NCBI GenBank assembly: GCA_050011635.1
Contig: JBEKIU010000068.1
Coordinates: forward strand, 1 to 18,647
Source of the DNA: Bog-756 sp050011635
GTDB lineage: Bacteria; Actinomycetota; Acidimicrobiia; Acidimicrobiales; RAAP-2
Direction: 5' to 3'
Length of the DNA: 18,647 nucleotides
Part shown: positions 5,758-14,657 of the stretch, piece after piece
How positions within the stretch are numbered: position 1 is the first letter of the stretch
Layout of the letters: each line of letters starts with the position of its first letter
Program-made: the position numbers and the translations under genes
Notes under the pieces: generated by a model
Database searches by the model: none
What the model saw: only the letters and a program-made list of their open reading frames with translations
Told to the model about the DNA's origin: nothing

Positions 5758-7249
5758 CTTCGTCGAGGTAGTCGCGGAGCAGCTGGGCGGACTCCGGCCG
5801 GCGCAACTTGGCCAGCGTCTTCGCCTCGATCTGGCGGATGCGCTCCCGGGTCACCCCAAAGGCCTTGCCCACCTCCTCGAGGGTGCGGACCTTCCCGTCC
5901 TCGAGGCCGAAGCGCAGCCTGACCACATCCTGTTCACGGGGCGACAGATGGCCGAGCGCCTCCCTCAGCGCATCGTCGAGCATCATCCGGGCGGCCGCAT
6001 CGTCGGGCACCACCGCCTCCCGATCCTCGATCAGGTCGGACAGGCTGAAGTCGTCCTCGTCGCCCATCGGTTGCTCGAGGGACACGGTGTCCTGGTTGAT
6101 CCGCTGGATCTCGCGGACCCGCTCGATGGTGAAATCGACCCTTCCGGCCACTTCCTCCGCACTCGGCTCACGACCGAGCTCCTGGAGGAGCTGGCGCTGG
6201 GCCCAGACGACCTTGTTGATGGTCTCGACCATGTGGACGGGTATCCGGATGGTCCTGGCCTGGTCGGCGATGGCCCGGGTGATGGCCTGGCGGATCCACC
6301 AGGTGGCGTAGGTGGAGAACTTGAAACCCTTGGTGTGGTCGAATTTCTCCACAGCCCGCATCAGGCCGAGGTTGCCCTCCTGGATGAGGTCGAGGAAGGC
6401 GAGCCCCCTGTTCCGGTACCGCTTGGCGATCGACACCACCAGGCGGAGATTGGCCTCGATGAGGGCCTCTTTGGCCTGCTGGCCCCGGCGCACCAGCAAC
6501 CGGTCGGAGACCCGCCCCGGGTAGGCATCACCGCGCTGGCCGTCGAATGCGGCCAGGCGCTCGGCCGCCTCGTTGCCGGCCAGGATCCGCTCGGCCAGCT
6601 CCACCTCGAGCGCAGCGTCGAGCAGCTTCACCTTGCCGATTTCCTTGAGATACATGTGCACCGGGTCGGCGGCCGAGCCCCTGAAGCCGTCCCCGTCGGC
6701 ATACCCGTCCGAAGCCGGCGTACGCCGCGCCGGCCGCTCCTTCTTGCCCGGTGCCTTGGCCGCCGGATCCGGTTTCCCGCCGGCCGGCCCGGTCGACGGT
6801 TCGACGGCGAGCTCCGGGGTCACCGCGGACGGGTCCAGACCCGCCACCTGGACCGCCGGAGGGGCGACGTCGGCCACCCGTTCCTCGTTGCCGCCCGATA
6901 TCAGTGGGAACCCTTCGAGCAGGCGGTCCGAGAGGTCGTGGGCCACCGCCCCGGACATCGGCACCAAGGTCGTCTCGCCGGTGTCGTAGGTGAACTCGAT
7001 GCCGGCCTCTCGGATCCTCTCCACGACCTCGGAGATCAGGTCGGCGCTGAGCTCGACCGTCCGCAACACGGTCATCACGTCGTCCTGGGTCAGGCCTCCT
7101 CGAGCCCGCCCCATGCGGATCAGGGCTTCGAACTGATCCGGCGGGAGAGCATCGATCGCTGCGGGCGCGCCGGCCTCAGGACCGGAGGGCGGACCCTCCA
7201 CCGGCCTCGATACGACCGATACGGATGGTGCGCCCTGATCGGCGGTCAC
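5753..7249 (-). CDS. rpoD: Primary (housekeeping) RNA polymerase sigma factor
   Basis: 498 aa from GTG 7249, whose start overlaps the dnaG stop as GTGA (7246-7249); the frame stays open upstream but that part is antisense-like. A sigma 1.1-like helical region (about 38-98) is followed by a Pro/Ala/Lys-rich linker (130-190). Region 1.2 spans 194-228 (DPVHMYLKEIG). Region 2 is 263-335, including LRLVVSIAKRYRNRGLAFLDLIQEGNLGL and STYATWWIRQAI for -10 recognition and melting. Region 3 is about 345-420. Region 4 is 432-488, with helix-turn-helix TLEEVGKAFGVTRERIRQIE for -35 binding. Presence of 1.1 and a complete C-terminus identify a group 1 factor. It directs core polymerase to housekeeping promoters. 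Translation is probably coupled to the primase gene. Confidence 0.97.
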   Translation of the reverse strand: MTADQGAPSVSVVSRPVEGPPSGPEAGAPAAIDALPPDQFEALIRMGRARGGLTQDDVMTVLRTVELSADLISEVVERIREAGIEFTYDTGETTLVPMSGAVAHDLSDRLLEGFPLISGGNEERVADVAPPAVQVAGLDPSAVTPELAVEPSTGPAGGKPDPAAKAPGKKERPARRTPASDGYADGDGFRGSAADPVHMYLKEIGKVKLLDAALEVELAERILAGNEAAERLAAFDGQRGDAYPGRVSDRLLVRRGQQAKEALIEANLRLVVSIAKRYRNRGLAFLDLIQEGNLGLMRAVEKFDHTKGFKFSTYATWWIRQAITRAIADQARTIRIPVHMVETINKVVWAQRQLLQELGREPSAEEVAGRVDFTIERVREIQRINQDTVSLEQPMGDEDDFSLSDLIEDREAVVPDDAAARMMLDDALREALGHLSPREQDVVRLRFGLEDGKVRTLEEVGKAFGVTRERIRQIEAKTLAKLRRPESAQLLRDYLDEA

Positions 7250-9189
7250 GAACCCCGCCCCGAACTGTCCTTCTGTGCCCTCACTACCAGCCAGGCTACC
7301 AACCTGGCCGTGGCCGCGACCGCAGCCGCGGGATCGTCCAGCTCCTGGACCCAGGCGGAGGCGGCAGCGGCCTCCTTGGCGGCCTCGGGTGACGTCCGGG
7401 CCTCGGCCGTGATCACCTGCAGTTCCCCCCGGGCCGCATCCCGGACCAACTGGAGGACAACGTCGTCCGGCTCGCCCACCGGCTCCTCCACCGTCAGGCG
7501 CATGAGGAGGGCGCTGACCTGGGGTGGAGCCGATGCGATGATCTGGCGGAGCTCGGCGTCCGGATCGGCCTCGGCCAACACCAGAAAGGCCTCCCGCTGC
7601 AGCTCGTCGCGGAACAGGGCGGCCTCCAGGCGGTGGCCGACGTCGGCTGGCCGGTGGATGGCCAGGCGCAGGGCCTCGAGCCCGGGACGGAACTCTCGGG
7701 CCGGCCGGAAGGCGCCCGATGCCCCGTTGGGTCCGGCGGCGGGTCTCCTCGGAACCCCCGCTCCGTCGAACCCGTCGGCGTCCCAATCGCCGTCGTCGGG
7801 CTCCCGGACCCACGGCTCGTCCTTGGCCCCGGCCGAGGACCGGCCCGTTCCCGCCGCCTCCGACCCGGGACGGCGTGGTGCCTCCGCACCGGCAGCCTTG
7901 CGTGGCCCTTCCTGGCGGAGCCGCTCGAGCCGGTCGCGCAGCAGCAGGGGCTCGAGCCGGCAGCGCTCCGCCACCTGCATCAGGTATTGGTCGCGGACCA
8001 GATTGTCGGGATGCTCGGCCACCGCGGCCAGCGCGGAGTCGGCCGCCTTGGCCCGACCCTCAGGGGTCGAGAGCTCGGCCGCATCGAGGATGCGCTCCAC
8101 CCGGAACTGGAGGAAGGGCTTGGCGCCCTCGATGGCGGCCCGGAGACCGTCCGGATCGGTCCGGGCCATCTCGCCGGGGTCGGACCCGAGGGGCAGGGCG
8201 GCCACGGCCACGTCCATGGACAGCCGGCGCTCCCACTCGTAGAACCGACCGGCAGCCGACTGTCCGGCCCCGTCGGCGTCGAAGGCCAGCACCACCCGTG
8301 AGGCGAAACCGCGGAGGAGTTTCACATGCTCCTCGGCCAGGGCCGTCCCGCAGGTGGCCACCGCCCGCTCCACTCCGGCCTCGAACAGGCCGATGACGTC
8401 GGTGTACCCCTCGCACACCACCACCTCCTCGGACTTGATGATGTCCTGCTTGGCCCAGTTGAGCGCGTAGAGGGTACGGCGCTTGGAGTAGATCGGCGTC
8501 TCGACCGAGTTCTTGTACTTGGCCGGGTCGGAGCTCCCGGGCAGGACCCGCCCACCGAGGGCCACCGGATGGCCGGAGGGATCGCAGATGGGGAACAGGA
8601 TGCGGGCCCGGAAGGCGTCCTGCAGGCGGTGGCGCCGGTTGACGAAACCGAGGCCGGCGGTCTCGGCCACCTCCTTGGTCAAGCGCAGTCCGGTGCACAG
8701 CTCGTCCCAGGCGTCGGGAGCCCACCCCAGGCGGAAGCGGCGCACCACCTCACCGTCGTACCCTCGGCTCCGGAGGTAGTCGCGGGCCTGGCCGGCGTCG
8801 GTTCCGACCAGCAGGCGTTGGTGGTACCACTCGGTGGCCTGCTCCATGGCGTCGAACAGGACCTTGCGCCGCTGACTGTCCCGGCCCGTGCCCGCGTCCT
8901 CGCGGATGGTGATCCCGGACTTGTCGGCCAGACGCCGCACCGCATCGACGAAGTCGAGGTGCTCGATGGCCCGGACGAAGCTGATGGCGTCCCCGGTGGC
9001 GTGGCAGCCGAAGCAGTAGTAGAGGCCCTCGTCGGCGTTGACGCTGAACGAGGGGGTCTTCTCGCCGTGGAACGGGCACAGTCCGACCCACCGGCGCCCC
9101 TGCCGCTTGAGCGCGGCATGCTCCCCGATGAGAGCAACGATGTCCGTTGCGGCCCGCACCCGGGCGACGTCCTCATCGGGGATCCCCAT
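7246..9189 (-). CDS. dnaG: DNA primase
   Basis: 647 aa from ATG 9189; no Shine-Dalgarno is seen, while TACCGT lies 8 nt upstream and could be a -10. It makes the RNA primers for lagging-strand and origin synthesis. The CHC2 zinc finger is intact: Cys38, His41 (CPFHGEKTPSF), Cys59 and Cys62 (YYCFGCHATGD). The catalytic core carries TOPRIM motifs CEGYTD (Glu260) and AFDADGAGQ (Asp304, Asp306). After residue 428 a Pro/Gly/Asp-rich linker leads to a helical C-terminal helicase-interacting domain (about 490-647). Length is normal for actinobacteria. It lies 54 bp after ppdK and overlaps rpoD by 4 nt, keeping the classic primase-sigma pairing. Confidence 0.97.
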   Translation of the reverse strand: MGIPDEDVARVRAATDIVALIGEHAALKRQGRRWVGLCPFHGEKTPSFSVNADEGLYYCFGCHATGDAISFVRAIEHLDFVDAVRRLADKSGITIREDAGTGRDSQRRKVLFDAMEQATEWYHQRLLVGTDAGQARDYLRSRGYDGEVVRRFRLGWAPDAWDELCTGLRLTKEVAETAGLGFVNRRHRLQDAFRARILFPICDPSGHPVALGGRVLPGSSDPAKYKNSVETPIYSKRRTLYALNWAKQDIIKSEEVVVCEGYTDVIGLFEAGVERAVATCGTALAEEHVKLLRGFASRVVLAFDADGAGQSAAGRFYEWERRLSMDVAVAALPLGSDPGEMARTDPDGLRAAIEGAKPFLQFRVERILDAAELSTPEGRAKAADSALAAVAEHPDNLVRDQYLMQVAERCRLEPLLLRDRLERLRQEGPRKAAGAEAPRRPGSEAAGTGRSSAGAKDEPWVREPDDGDWDADGFDGAGVPRRPAAGPNGASGAFRPAREFRPGLEALRLAIHRPADVGHRLEAALFRDELQREAFLVLAEADPDAELRQIIASAPPQVSALLMRLTVEEPVGEPDDVVLQLVRDAARGELQVITAEARTSPEAAKEAAAASAWVQELDDPAAAVAATARLVAWLVVRAQKDSSGRGS

Positions 9190-9243
9190 AGAGGACGACG
9201 GTACCGCGTCGCCGCCCGCCTCCGTCCGCCGACGCGGCCGGGG

Positions 9244-11997
9244 TCAGCTCCTGGCCTTGGACCGGGATTTGGCCTTGGATGCGGTCGCCTTCCGCCGGGC
9301 CCCCGAGCCCGGTCCGGCCGCGGTGTAGCCGGCCAGGACGGCCTGGGCCGCGGCCAACCGGGCGATGGGCACCCGGAACGGCGAGCAGCTCACGTAGTCC
9401 AGACCGGCCTGGGCGAAGGTGGCGATCGACTCGGGGTCGCCCCCGTGCTCGCCGCACACGCCGACCTTGAGGGTGGGACGGGTGGCCCGTCCCCGCTGCA
9501 CACCCAACCTGACCAGTTCCCCGACCCCGTCGGGATCGACCACCTCGAACGGGTTGTTCTTCAACAGGCCCTGCTCCAGATAGGCCGACATCATCCGGCC
9601 CTCGACATCGTCTCGGCTGAAGCCGAAGGTCATCTGGGTCAGGTCGTTGGTCCCGAACGAGAAGAAGTCGGCCTCCTCGGCGATCTCACCGGCCCGCAGC
9701 GCAGCGCGGGGTGTCTCGATCATCGTGCCGATCAGGACCTCCAGCGAGCCCGCCTTCGCCTTGGACGCCTTGGCCGACCGGGAGCCCGGCCCGGGCAACG
9801 ATGCTGCCGCCCGGGCCTCGGTGATGGCCGCCTCCACCCAGGTACGGGCGAGGGCCATCTCCTCGCGGGAGACGGTCAGGGGGATCATGATCTCGACGAC
9901 CGGGTGACCGCCCGCGGCCACCCGGTCCAGCGCCGCCTCCATGAGGGCCCGCACCTGCATGGCGTAGAGCCCGGGCTTGATGACCCCGAGCCGCACCCCG
10001 CGCGTGCCGAGCATCGGGTTGTACTCGTGCCACGCCTTGGCCGCTTCGAAGAGCCGGCGCTCCTCCTCGGTCAGGCCGGTCGTCGCTTCCTTGATGGCCA
10101 GCTCGCCGGTGTCGGGGAGGAACTCGTGCAGCGGAGGGTCGAGGAGCCTGATGGTCACGGGGAGGCCGTCCATGGCCTCGAGGATCTCCTCGAAGTCGGC
10201 CCGCTGGGCCACCCGCAGTGCTTCCAACGCGCCCTCCTCCTCCGCCGGGGTCGAAGCCAGGATCATCCGGCGCACGATGGGGAGGCGGTCCTCGGCCAGG
10301 AACATGTGCTCGGTGCGGCACAGCCCGATCCCCTCGGCCCCGTGATGACGGGCCGCCGACGCGTCGGGCCCGTTGTCGGCGTTGGCCCGCACCCCGAGGT
10401 GGCCGGCGCGGATGTCGTCCGCCCACCCGAGGATGGTCTCGAACTCCGGCGGGGTCTGGCCCTCGACCACCGGGACCTGGCCCAGCATGACGGTTCCGGT
10501 GGTGCCGTCGACCGAGAGCCAGTCACCCTCGTTGACCACGACGTCGCCGACCGAGAAGGACGAGCCGGCCACCCGGACGGCCTCGGCCCCGACCACCGCC
10601 GGCTTCCCCCAGCCCCGGGCCACCACGGCGGCGTGGCTGACCAGGCCGCCCCGGGCGGTCAGGATCCCTTCGGCGGCCAGCATCCCGTGCACGTCCTCGG
10701 GGGACGTCTCGCTGCGCACGAGCACCACCTTCTCGCCCTGTTCGGCCGCGGCCTGGGCGTCGTCGGCGGTCAGGTAGACCCGGCCCACCGCGGCGCCCGG
10801 GGATGCACCCAGCCCCTTGGTCAGCACGTCGTACCCGGTGCCCGCGAACTGCGGGTGGAGGACCTGGTCGAGGTGGTCGCCGGTGATGCGGTCGACCGCC
10901 TCCTCCCTGGTCAGGCGGATGGCCCGCTCCCCCACCATGTCGACGGCCATCTTGAGCGCCGCCCGTCCGGTGCGCTTGCCCACCCTGGTCTGGAGCATCC
11001 ACAACTTGCCCTGCTCGATGGTGAACTCGGTGTCGCACATGTCGCGGTAGTGGCCCTCGAGGCGGGCGAAGATGGAGAGCAGCTCGGCGTGGATCTTCGG
11101 GAACCTGTCCTTCAGGGCGGCGAGCGGCTCGGTGTTCCTGATCCCGGCGACCACGTCCTCGCCCTGGGCATTGACCAGGAAGTCGCCGTACTCGCCGGTG
11201 GCGCCGGTGGCCGGGTCACGGGTGAAGCCCACCCCTGTGCCCGACGTGTCATCACGATTGCCGAACACCATGGCCTGCACGTTGACCGCCGTGCCCAGGT
11301 CGTGGGCGATCCGCTCCCGCACCCGGTAGGCGATGGCCCGGGGGCCGTTCCACGAGGCGAACACCGCCTCGATCGCCCCCCGCAGCTGCTGGTCGGGATC
11401 CTGGGGGAACGGCTTGCCGGTGTGCCGCTCCACGATCTGCTGGTAGGCGTCGACCAGATACCGGAGCAGCTCGATGGGGACCCCGGCGTCGGAGGTGGTC
11501 CCGGCCAGTTCCTTGGCCGCGTCGAGGAGGCTGTCGAACTCGTCCCCCGGGATGCCGAGGACGATGCGCCCGTACATGGCCACGAACCGCCGGTACGAGT
11601 CGTAGGCGAACCGCTCGTCGTCGGTCTGCTTGGCCAGGCCCTCGACCGACTGGTCGTTGAGCCCCAGGTTGAGAACGGTGTCCATCATCCCCGGCATGGA
11701 GAATTTAGCCCCCGACCGCACCGACACCAGCAACGGGTCGCTCGGGTCCCCGATGCGCTTCCCCATCTTCTTCTCGAGTCTCGCCCTGGCCTTGGCCACC
11801 TCGCCGGTCAACCCGTCGGGCCAACCGGCCTCCATGTAGTGGCGGCAGGCGGTGGTCCCGATGGTGAAGCCCGGAGGCACCGGGAGCTCGAGCACCGATG
11901 TCATCTCGGCCAGGTTGGCACCCTTGCCACCGAGGAGGTCCTTCATGTCCATGGGAGGCTTGCGATGGGCATGGTCGAAGTCGAAGACGTACGGCAT
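9244..11997 (-). CDS. ppdK: Pyruvate phosphate dikinase (PPDK)
   Basis: 917 aa from ATG 11997, with AGGAGA about 11 nt upstream. It interconverts pyruvate + ATP + Pi and PEP + AMP + PPi in the cytosol. The N-terminal ATP-grasp domain (1-340) begins with GGKGANLAEM. The swivelling domain has the phospho-carrier His455 in GGLVSHAAVVARGWG. The C-terminal PEP/pyruvate barrel contains GTMIETPRAAL, FFSFGTNDLTQMT and Cys848 in VCGEHGGDPESI. Two oddities: the residue two before the His is Val453, where plant and many bacterial enzymes have the regulatory Thr; and a Lys/Ala/Ser-rich insert (about 731-751) plus a basic tail (894-917) are not part of the usual enzyme. The gene sits between glyS and dnaG. 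Confidence 0.96.
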   Translation of the reverse strand: MPYVFDFDHAHRKPPMDMKDLLGGKGANLAEMTSVLELPVPPGFTIGTTACRHYMEAGWPDGLTGEVAKARARLEKKMGKRIGDPSDPLLVSVRSGAKFSMPGMMDTVLNLGLNDQSVEGLAKQTDDERFAYDSYRRFVAMYGRIVLGIPGDEFDSLLDAAKELAGTTSDAGVPIELLRYLVDAYQQIVERHTGKPFPQDPDQQLRGAIEAVFASWNGPRAIAYRVRERIAHDLGTAVNVQAMVFGNRDDTSGTGVGFTRDPATGATGEYGDFLVNAQGEDVVAGIRNTEPLAALKDRFPKIHAELLSIFARLEGHYRDMCDTEFTIEQGKLWMLQTRVGKRTGRAALKMAVDMVGERAIRLTREEAVDRITGDHLDQVLHPQFAGTGYDVLTKGLGASPGAAVGRVYLTADDAQAAAEQGEKVVLVRSETSPEDVHGMLAAEGILTARGGLVSHAAVVARGWGKPAVVGAEAVRVAGSSFSVGDVVVNEGDWLSVDGTTGTVMLGQVPVVEGQTPPEFETILGWADDIRAGHLGVRANADNGPDASAARHHGAEGIGLCRTEHMFLAEDRLPIVRRMILASTPAEEEGALEALRVAQRADFEEILEAMDGLPVTIRLLDPPLHEFLPDTGELAIKEATTGLTEEERRLFEAAKAWHEYNPMLGTRGVRLGVIKPGLYAMQVRALMEAALDRVAAGGHPVVEIMIPLTVSREEMALARTWVEAAITEARAAASLPGPGSRSAKASKAKAGSLEVLIGTMIETPRAALRAGEIAEEADFFSFGTNDLTQMTFGFSRDDVEGRMMSAYLEQGLLKNNPFEVVDPDGVGELVRLGVQRGRATRPTLKVGVCGEHGGDPESIATFAQAGLDYVSCSPFRVPIARLAAAQAVLAGYTAAGPGSGARRKATASKAKSRSKARS

Positions 11998-12094
11998 CGG
12001 GGCAGGGTCTCCTGAGGTGGATTCGAGGTGGGCTTCACTGCCGCGTCCGGTGCCGGGACGACGCACGGGCGCAGGTCTTCCAGACTACCTGGCG

Positions 12095-12115
12095 GCCGTC
12101 CGGGCCCGGGACGGC
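12095..12115 (-). terminator. Hairpin between glyS and ppdK
   Basis: GCCGTCC (12095-12101) and GGACGGC (12109-12115) form a perfect 7-bp GC stem with a 7-nt loop, 27 nt beyond the glyS stop on the minus strand. No U-run follows. It may end or attenuate the upstream operon before ppdK. Confidence 0.45.
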
Positions 12116-12141
12116 GGTGGCGGGCTCCGCCGGCTCGGGGT

Positions 12142-13464
12142 TCAGGCCCGGTCGACCCTGCCGCGCAGCTCGGCCACCAGCCGGTCGACCGGTACCCGCT
12201 CCTGGGCGGTGCTGTCCCGGTCCCGGACCGTCACCGCGCCGTCCTCCAGGGAGTCGAAGTCGACGGTCACGCACCACGGGGTGCCCACCTCGTCCTGACG
12301 GCGGTACCGCTTGCCGATGGACTGGGTCACGTCGTAGTCGCACATGAAGTGGGGCTGCAGCGAGGCCAGCACCTCCCGGGCCAGGGGCTCGAGGGTCTCC
12401 TTCTTCGACAGTGGGAGCACGCCGACCTGGTAGGGGGCAAGCCGTGGGTGGAGCCGCAGGACGGTGCGGGCCTCTCCCCCGACCTCGTCCTCGTGATAGG
12501 CGGAGAGGAGGAAGGCCATCATGGTCCGGGTGGCGCCGGCCGCCGGCTCGATCACGTAGGGCACGTAGCGTTCGCCGGTGGGCTGGTCGAAGTACTCGAG
12601 CCGCTCCCCCGAGGCCGAGGCGTGGGCCTTGAGATCGAAGTCGGTGCGGTTGGCGATGCCCTCCAGCTCGTCCCATCCCCAGGGGAAGAGGAACTCGACG
12701 TCGGCGGTGGCCGCCGAGTAGTGCGACAGCTCGTCGGCGCCGTGGTGCCGGAGCCGGAGCTCGGACTCGGGGATCCCGAGTCCCGTGTACCAACGGAACC
12801 GCTCGTCGAGCCAGTACTCGAACCAGTGGTCGGCCTCGGCCGGCGGTACGAAGTACTCCATCTCCATCTGCTCGAATTCCCGGGTGCGGAAGACGAAGTT
12901 CTGGGGGGTGATCTCGTTGCGGAACGACTTGCCCACCTGGGCGATGCCGAAGGGCGGCTTCTTGCGGGTCGTCTGGAGCACGTTGGCGAAGTTGATGAAC
13001 ATGCCCTGGGCCGTCTCGGGACGGAGGTAGGCCACCGCTCCCTCGTTCTCGACCGGACCGGCATGGGTCTTGAACATGAGATTGAAGGCCCGGGCGGGGG
13101 TGAACTCGGTGGAGCCGCAGTTGGGGCACACCCCCTCGATCCGGTCCTCGCGCCACCGCTGGTGGCAGTGCCGGCAGTCCACCAGGGGGTCGGTGAAGTT
13201 GGCCAGATGGCCCGAGGCCTCCCATACCGCGGGCGGCGAGAGGATGGCCGCGTCCAGGCCCACCACGTCGTCTCGCCGCTGGACCATGGCCTCCCACCAC
13301 GCGTTCTTGACGTTGCGCAGCAGATTGACCCCGAGCGGGCCGTAGTCGTAGGTCGAGCGGAAGCCACCGTAGATCTCGGCCGACGGGAAGATGAAGCCGC
13401 GCCGCTTGCACAGCCCCACCACCTTCTCCATGAGATCGGGCGGGTCTGCTTCCGGGTCAGGCAT
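12142..13464 (-). CDS. glyS: Glycyl-tRNA synthetase, single-chain dimeric type
   Basis: 440 aa from ATG 13464, inside the end of hemW (8-nt overlap). It charges tRNA-Gly. This is the one-subunit class IIa enzyme, not the alpha/beta GlyQ-GlyS form. The N-terminal catalytic core has RRGFIFPSAEIYGG and the YGPLG segment. A Cys4 zinc knuckle follows (Cys97, Cys100, Cys113, Cys116). Motif 2 is GKSFRNEITP...FVFRTREFEQMEMEYF (178-205) and motif 3 GATRTMMAF. The anticodon-binding domain covers about 335-435 with APYQVGVLPLSKKE. Length and features are typical of actinobacteria. No Shine-Dalgarno; TACCAT lies 8 nt before the ATG, so an internal promoter in hemW is possible. Confidence 0.96.
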   Translation of the reverse strand: MPDPEADPPDLMEKVVGLCKRRGFIFPSAEIYGGFRSTYDYGPLGVNLLRNVKNAWWEAMVQRRDDVVGLDAAILSPPAVWEASGHLANFTDPLVDCRHCHQRWREDRIEGVCPNCGSTEFTPARAFNLMFKTHAGPVENEGAVAYLRPETAQGMFINFANVLQTTRKKPPFGIAQVGKSFRNEITPQNFVFRTREFEQMEMEYFVPPAEADHWFEYWLDERFRWYTGLGIPESELRLRHHGADELSHYSAATADVEFLFPWGWDELEGIANRTDFDLKAHASASGERLEYFDQPTGERYVPYVIEPAAGATRTMMAFLLSAYHEDEVGGEARTVLRLHPRLAPYQVGVLPLSKKETLEPLAREVLASLQPHFMCDYDVTQSIGKRYRRQDEVGTPWCVTVDFDSLEDGAVTVRDRDSTAQERVPVDRLVAELRGRVDRA

Positions 13465-14608
13465 AAGGGGGAATGGTACCGGCTGGTCTCCGTCCCCCGA
13501 CCCCGACCGGTGGCGGCCCGCCCGGGGTGATCTCCAATCGGGCCGTCACCGCGTTGGCCAGCAGCCGGCCGCGCACGGTGAGCACGGCGCGCCCGGCCCT
13601 TCGGGCGACCAACCCGTCGAGATCCGGGTCCTCGGCCAGGGCGTCGGCGGGGACCCCGGCCGGGGTCCGCAAGGAGAGGGCCAGCGCTTCGAACCGTCGC
13701 TGCCCGTCGGTGAGCACCTCCTCGCCGGCGACGGTCGGCCGCCCGGCGGCCACCAGGGCCACATAGCGGTCGGGCGTCCTCACGTTCCACCACCGCCGTC
13801 CGGCCCGGTGCGAGTGCGCGGCCGACCCGATGCCCCGGTAGTCACCCTGCTCCCAGTAGAGGCGGTTGTGGCGGCACTCGTGCCCGGGACGGGCCCAGTT
13901 GGAGATCTCCTCCCACCGGTACCCGGCCCCTTCCAGCACGGCGTCGGCCAGCTCGTACCTCCCGGCCTGGGTGTCGTCGTCGGGATGCCGGGCCGGGTCG
14001 CCGGCCAGCGGGGTCCCCGGCTCCACCGTCAGGGCGTAGGCGCTGACATGCGGCGGGGGGTGGCTCATCCCGATCACCTCGCGGAGGCTCCGTTCCCAGT
14101 CCGCGTCGCGCTCCCCGGCACCTCCGATGATGAGGTCCATGTTCCAGGAGGAGAGCCCGGCCCCGGCCACGGCGTCGGCGGCTTCGCCCACCTGGTCGGC
14201 ACCGTGGCGTCGCCCGAGCCCGGTGAGCACATGGGGAACGGTCGACTGGACCCCCACCGACACCCGGGTCACCCCGCCATCCCGGTAGGTGGCCAGCAGC
14301 TCGGGAGTCACGTCCTCCGGATTGCACTCCACGGTCACCTCCGCGCCCGCCTCACGGGGCACGGCCTCGAGGACCGCCATCAGCAGGTGGGCCGGGAGCC
14401 GGGACGGGGTGCCGCCCCCGAAGAAGACCGACGTGGCCGGCGGCATCCCCTCATCGTCCCGGGCCCGCTCGATCTCGGCCACGCAGGCCGAGGCGTAGTC
14501 GGCCATCAGGTGGTCACGGTCGGTGTAGGTGGCGAACGCGCAGTAGTCGCAGCGGGACCGGCAGAACGGCACGTGGACGTAGACCCCGAATGGCGCCGGC
14601 CGGCTCAC
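13457..14608 (-). CDS. hemW: Radical SAM heme chaperone HemW
   Basis: 383 aa from GTG 14608, which leaves 9 residues before YVHVPFC as in known HemW proteins and has AAGGGCGGG upstream; an earlier GTG at 14644 (395 aa) is possible. The CX3CX2C cluster Cys16, Cys20, Cys23 (CRSRCDYCAF) binds the 4Fe-4S centre with SAM. FFGGGTPS is the radical SAM glycine motif, ECNPE and SVGVQS follow, and the C-terminal HemN-like domain is present. HemW inserts heme into respiratory proteins and was long misnamed oxygen-independent coproporphyrinogen oxidase. The usual NlDLIYGLPGQ segment reads NMDLIIGGAGER here. It lies 49 bp after recO and overlaps glyS; such a position is uncommon, since hemW usually sits near lepA or hrcA. 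Confidence 0.9.
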   Translation of the reverse strand: MSRPAPFGVYVHVPFCRSRCDYCAFATYTDRDHLMADYASACVAEIERARDDEGMPPATSVFFGGGTPSRLPAHLLMAVLEAVPREAGAEVTVECNPEDVTPELLATYRDGGVTRVSVGVQSTVPHVLTGLGRRHGADQVGEAADAVAGAGLSSWNMDLIIGGAGERDADWERSLREVIGMSHPPPHVSAYALTVEPGTPLAGDPARHPDDDTQAGRYELADAVLEGAGYRWEEISNWARPGHECRHNRLYWEQGDYRGIGSAAHSHRAGRRWWNVRTPDRYVALVAAGRPTVAGEEVLTDGQRRFEALALSLRTPAGVPADALAEDPDLDGLVARRAGRAVLTVRGRLLANAVTARLEITPGGPPPVGVGGRRPAGTIPPYA

Positions 14609-14657
14609 CGGCGCCCGCCCTTCGCCGGCCGGCCCGTCCCCCACCGGCCCGGGAGGG

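Noticed and set aside
5948..8242. Plus-strand open frame of 764 codons opposite rpoD and dnaG
   Set aside because: Same artefact of high-GC antisense; the opposite strand carries intact primase and sigma factor motifs.
8326..12015. Plus-strand open frame of 1229 codons opposite dnaG and ppdK
   Set aside because: It is antisense to two certain genes. Very high GC at third positions removes stop codons on the other strand; the translation is low-complexity and matches no family.
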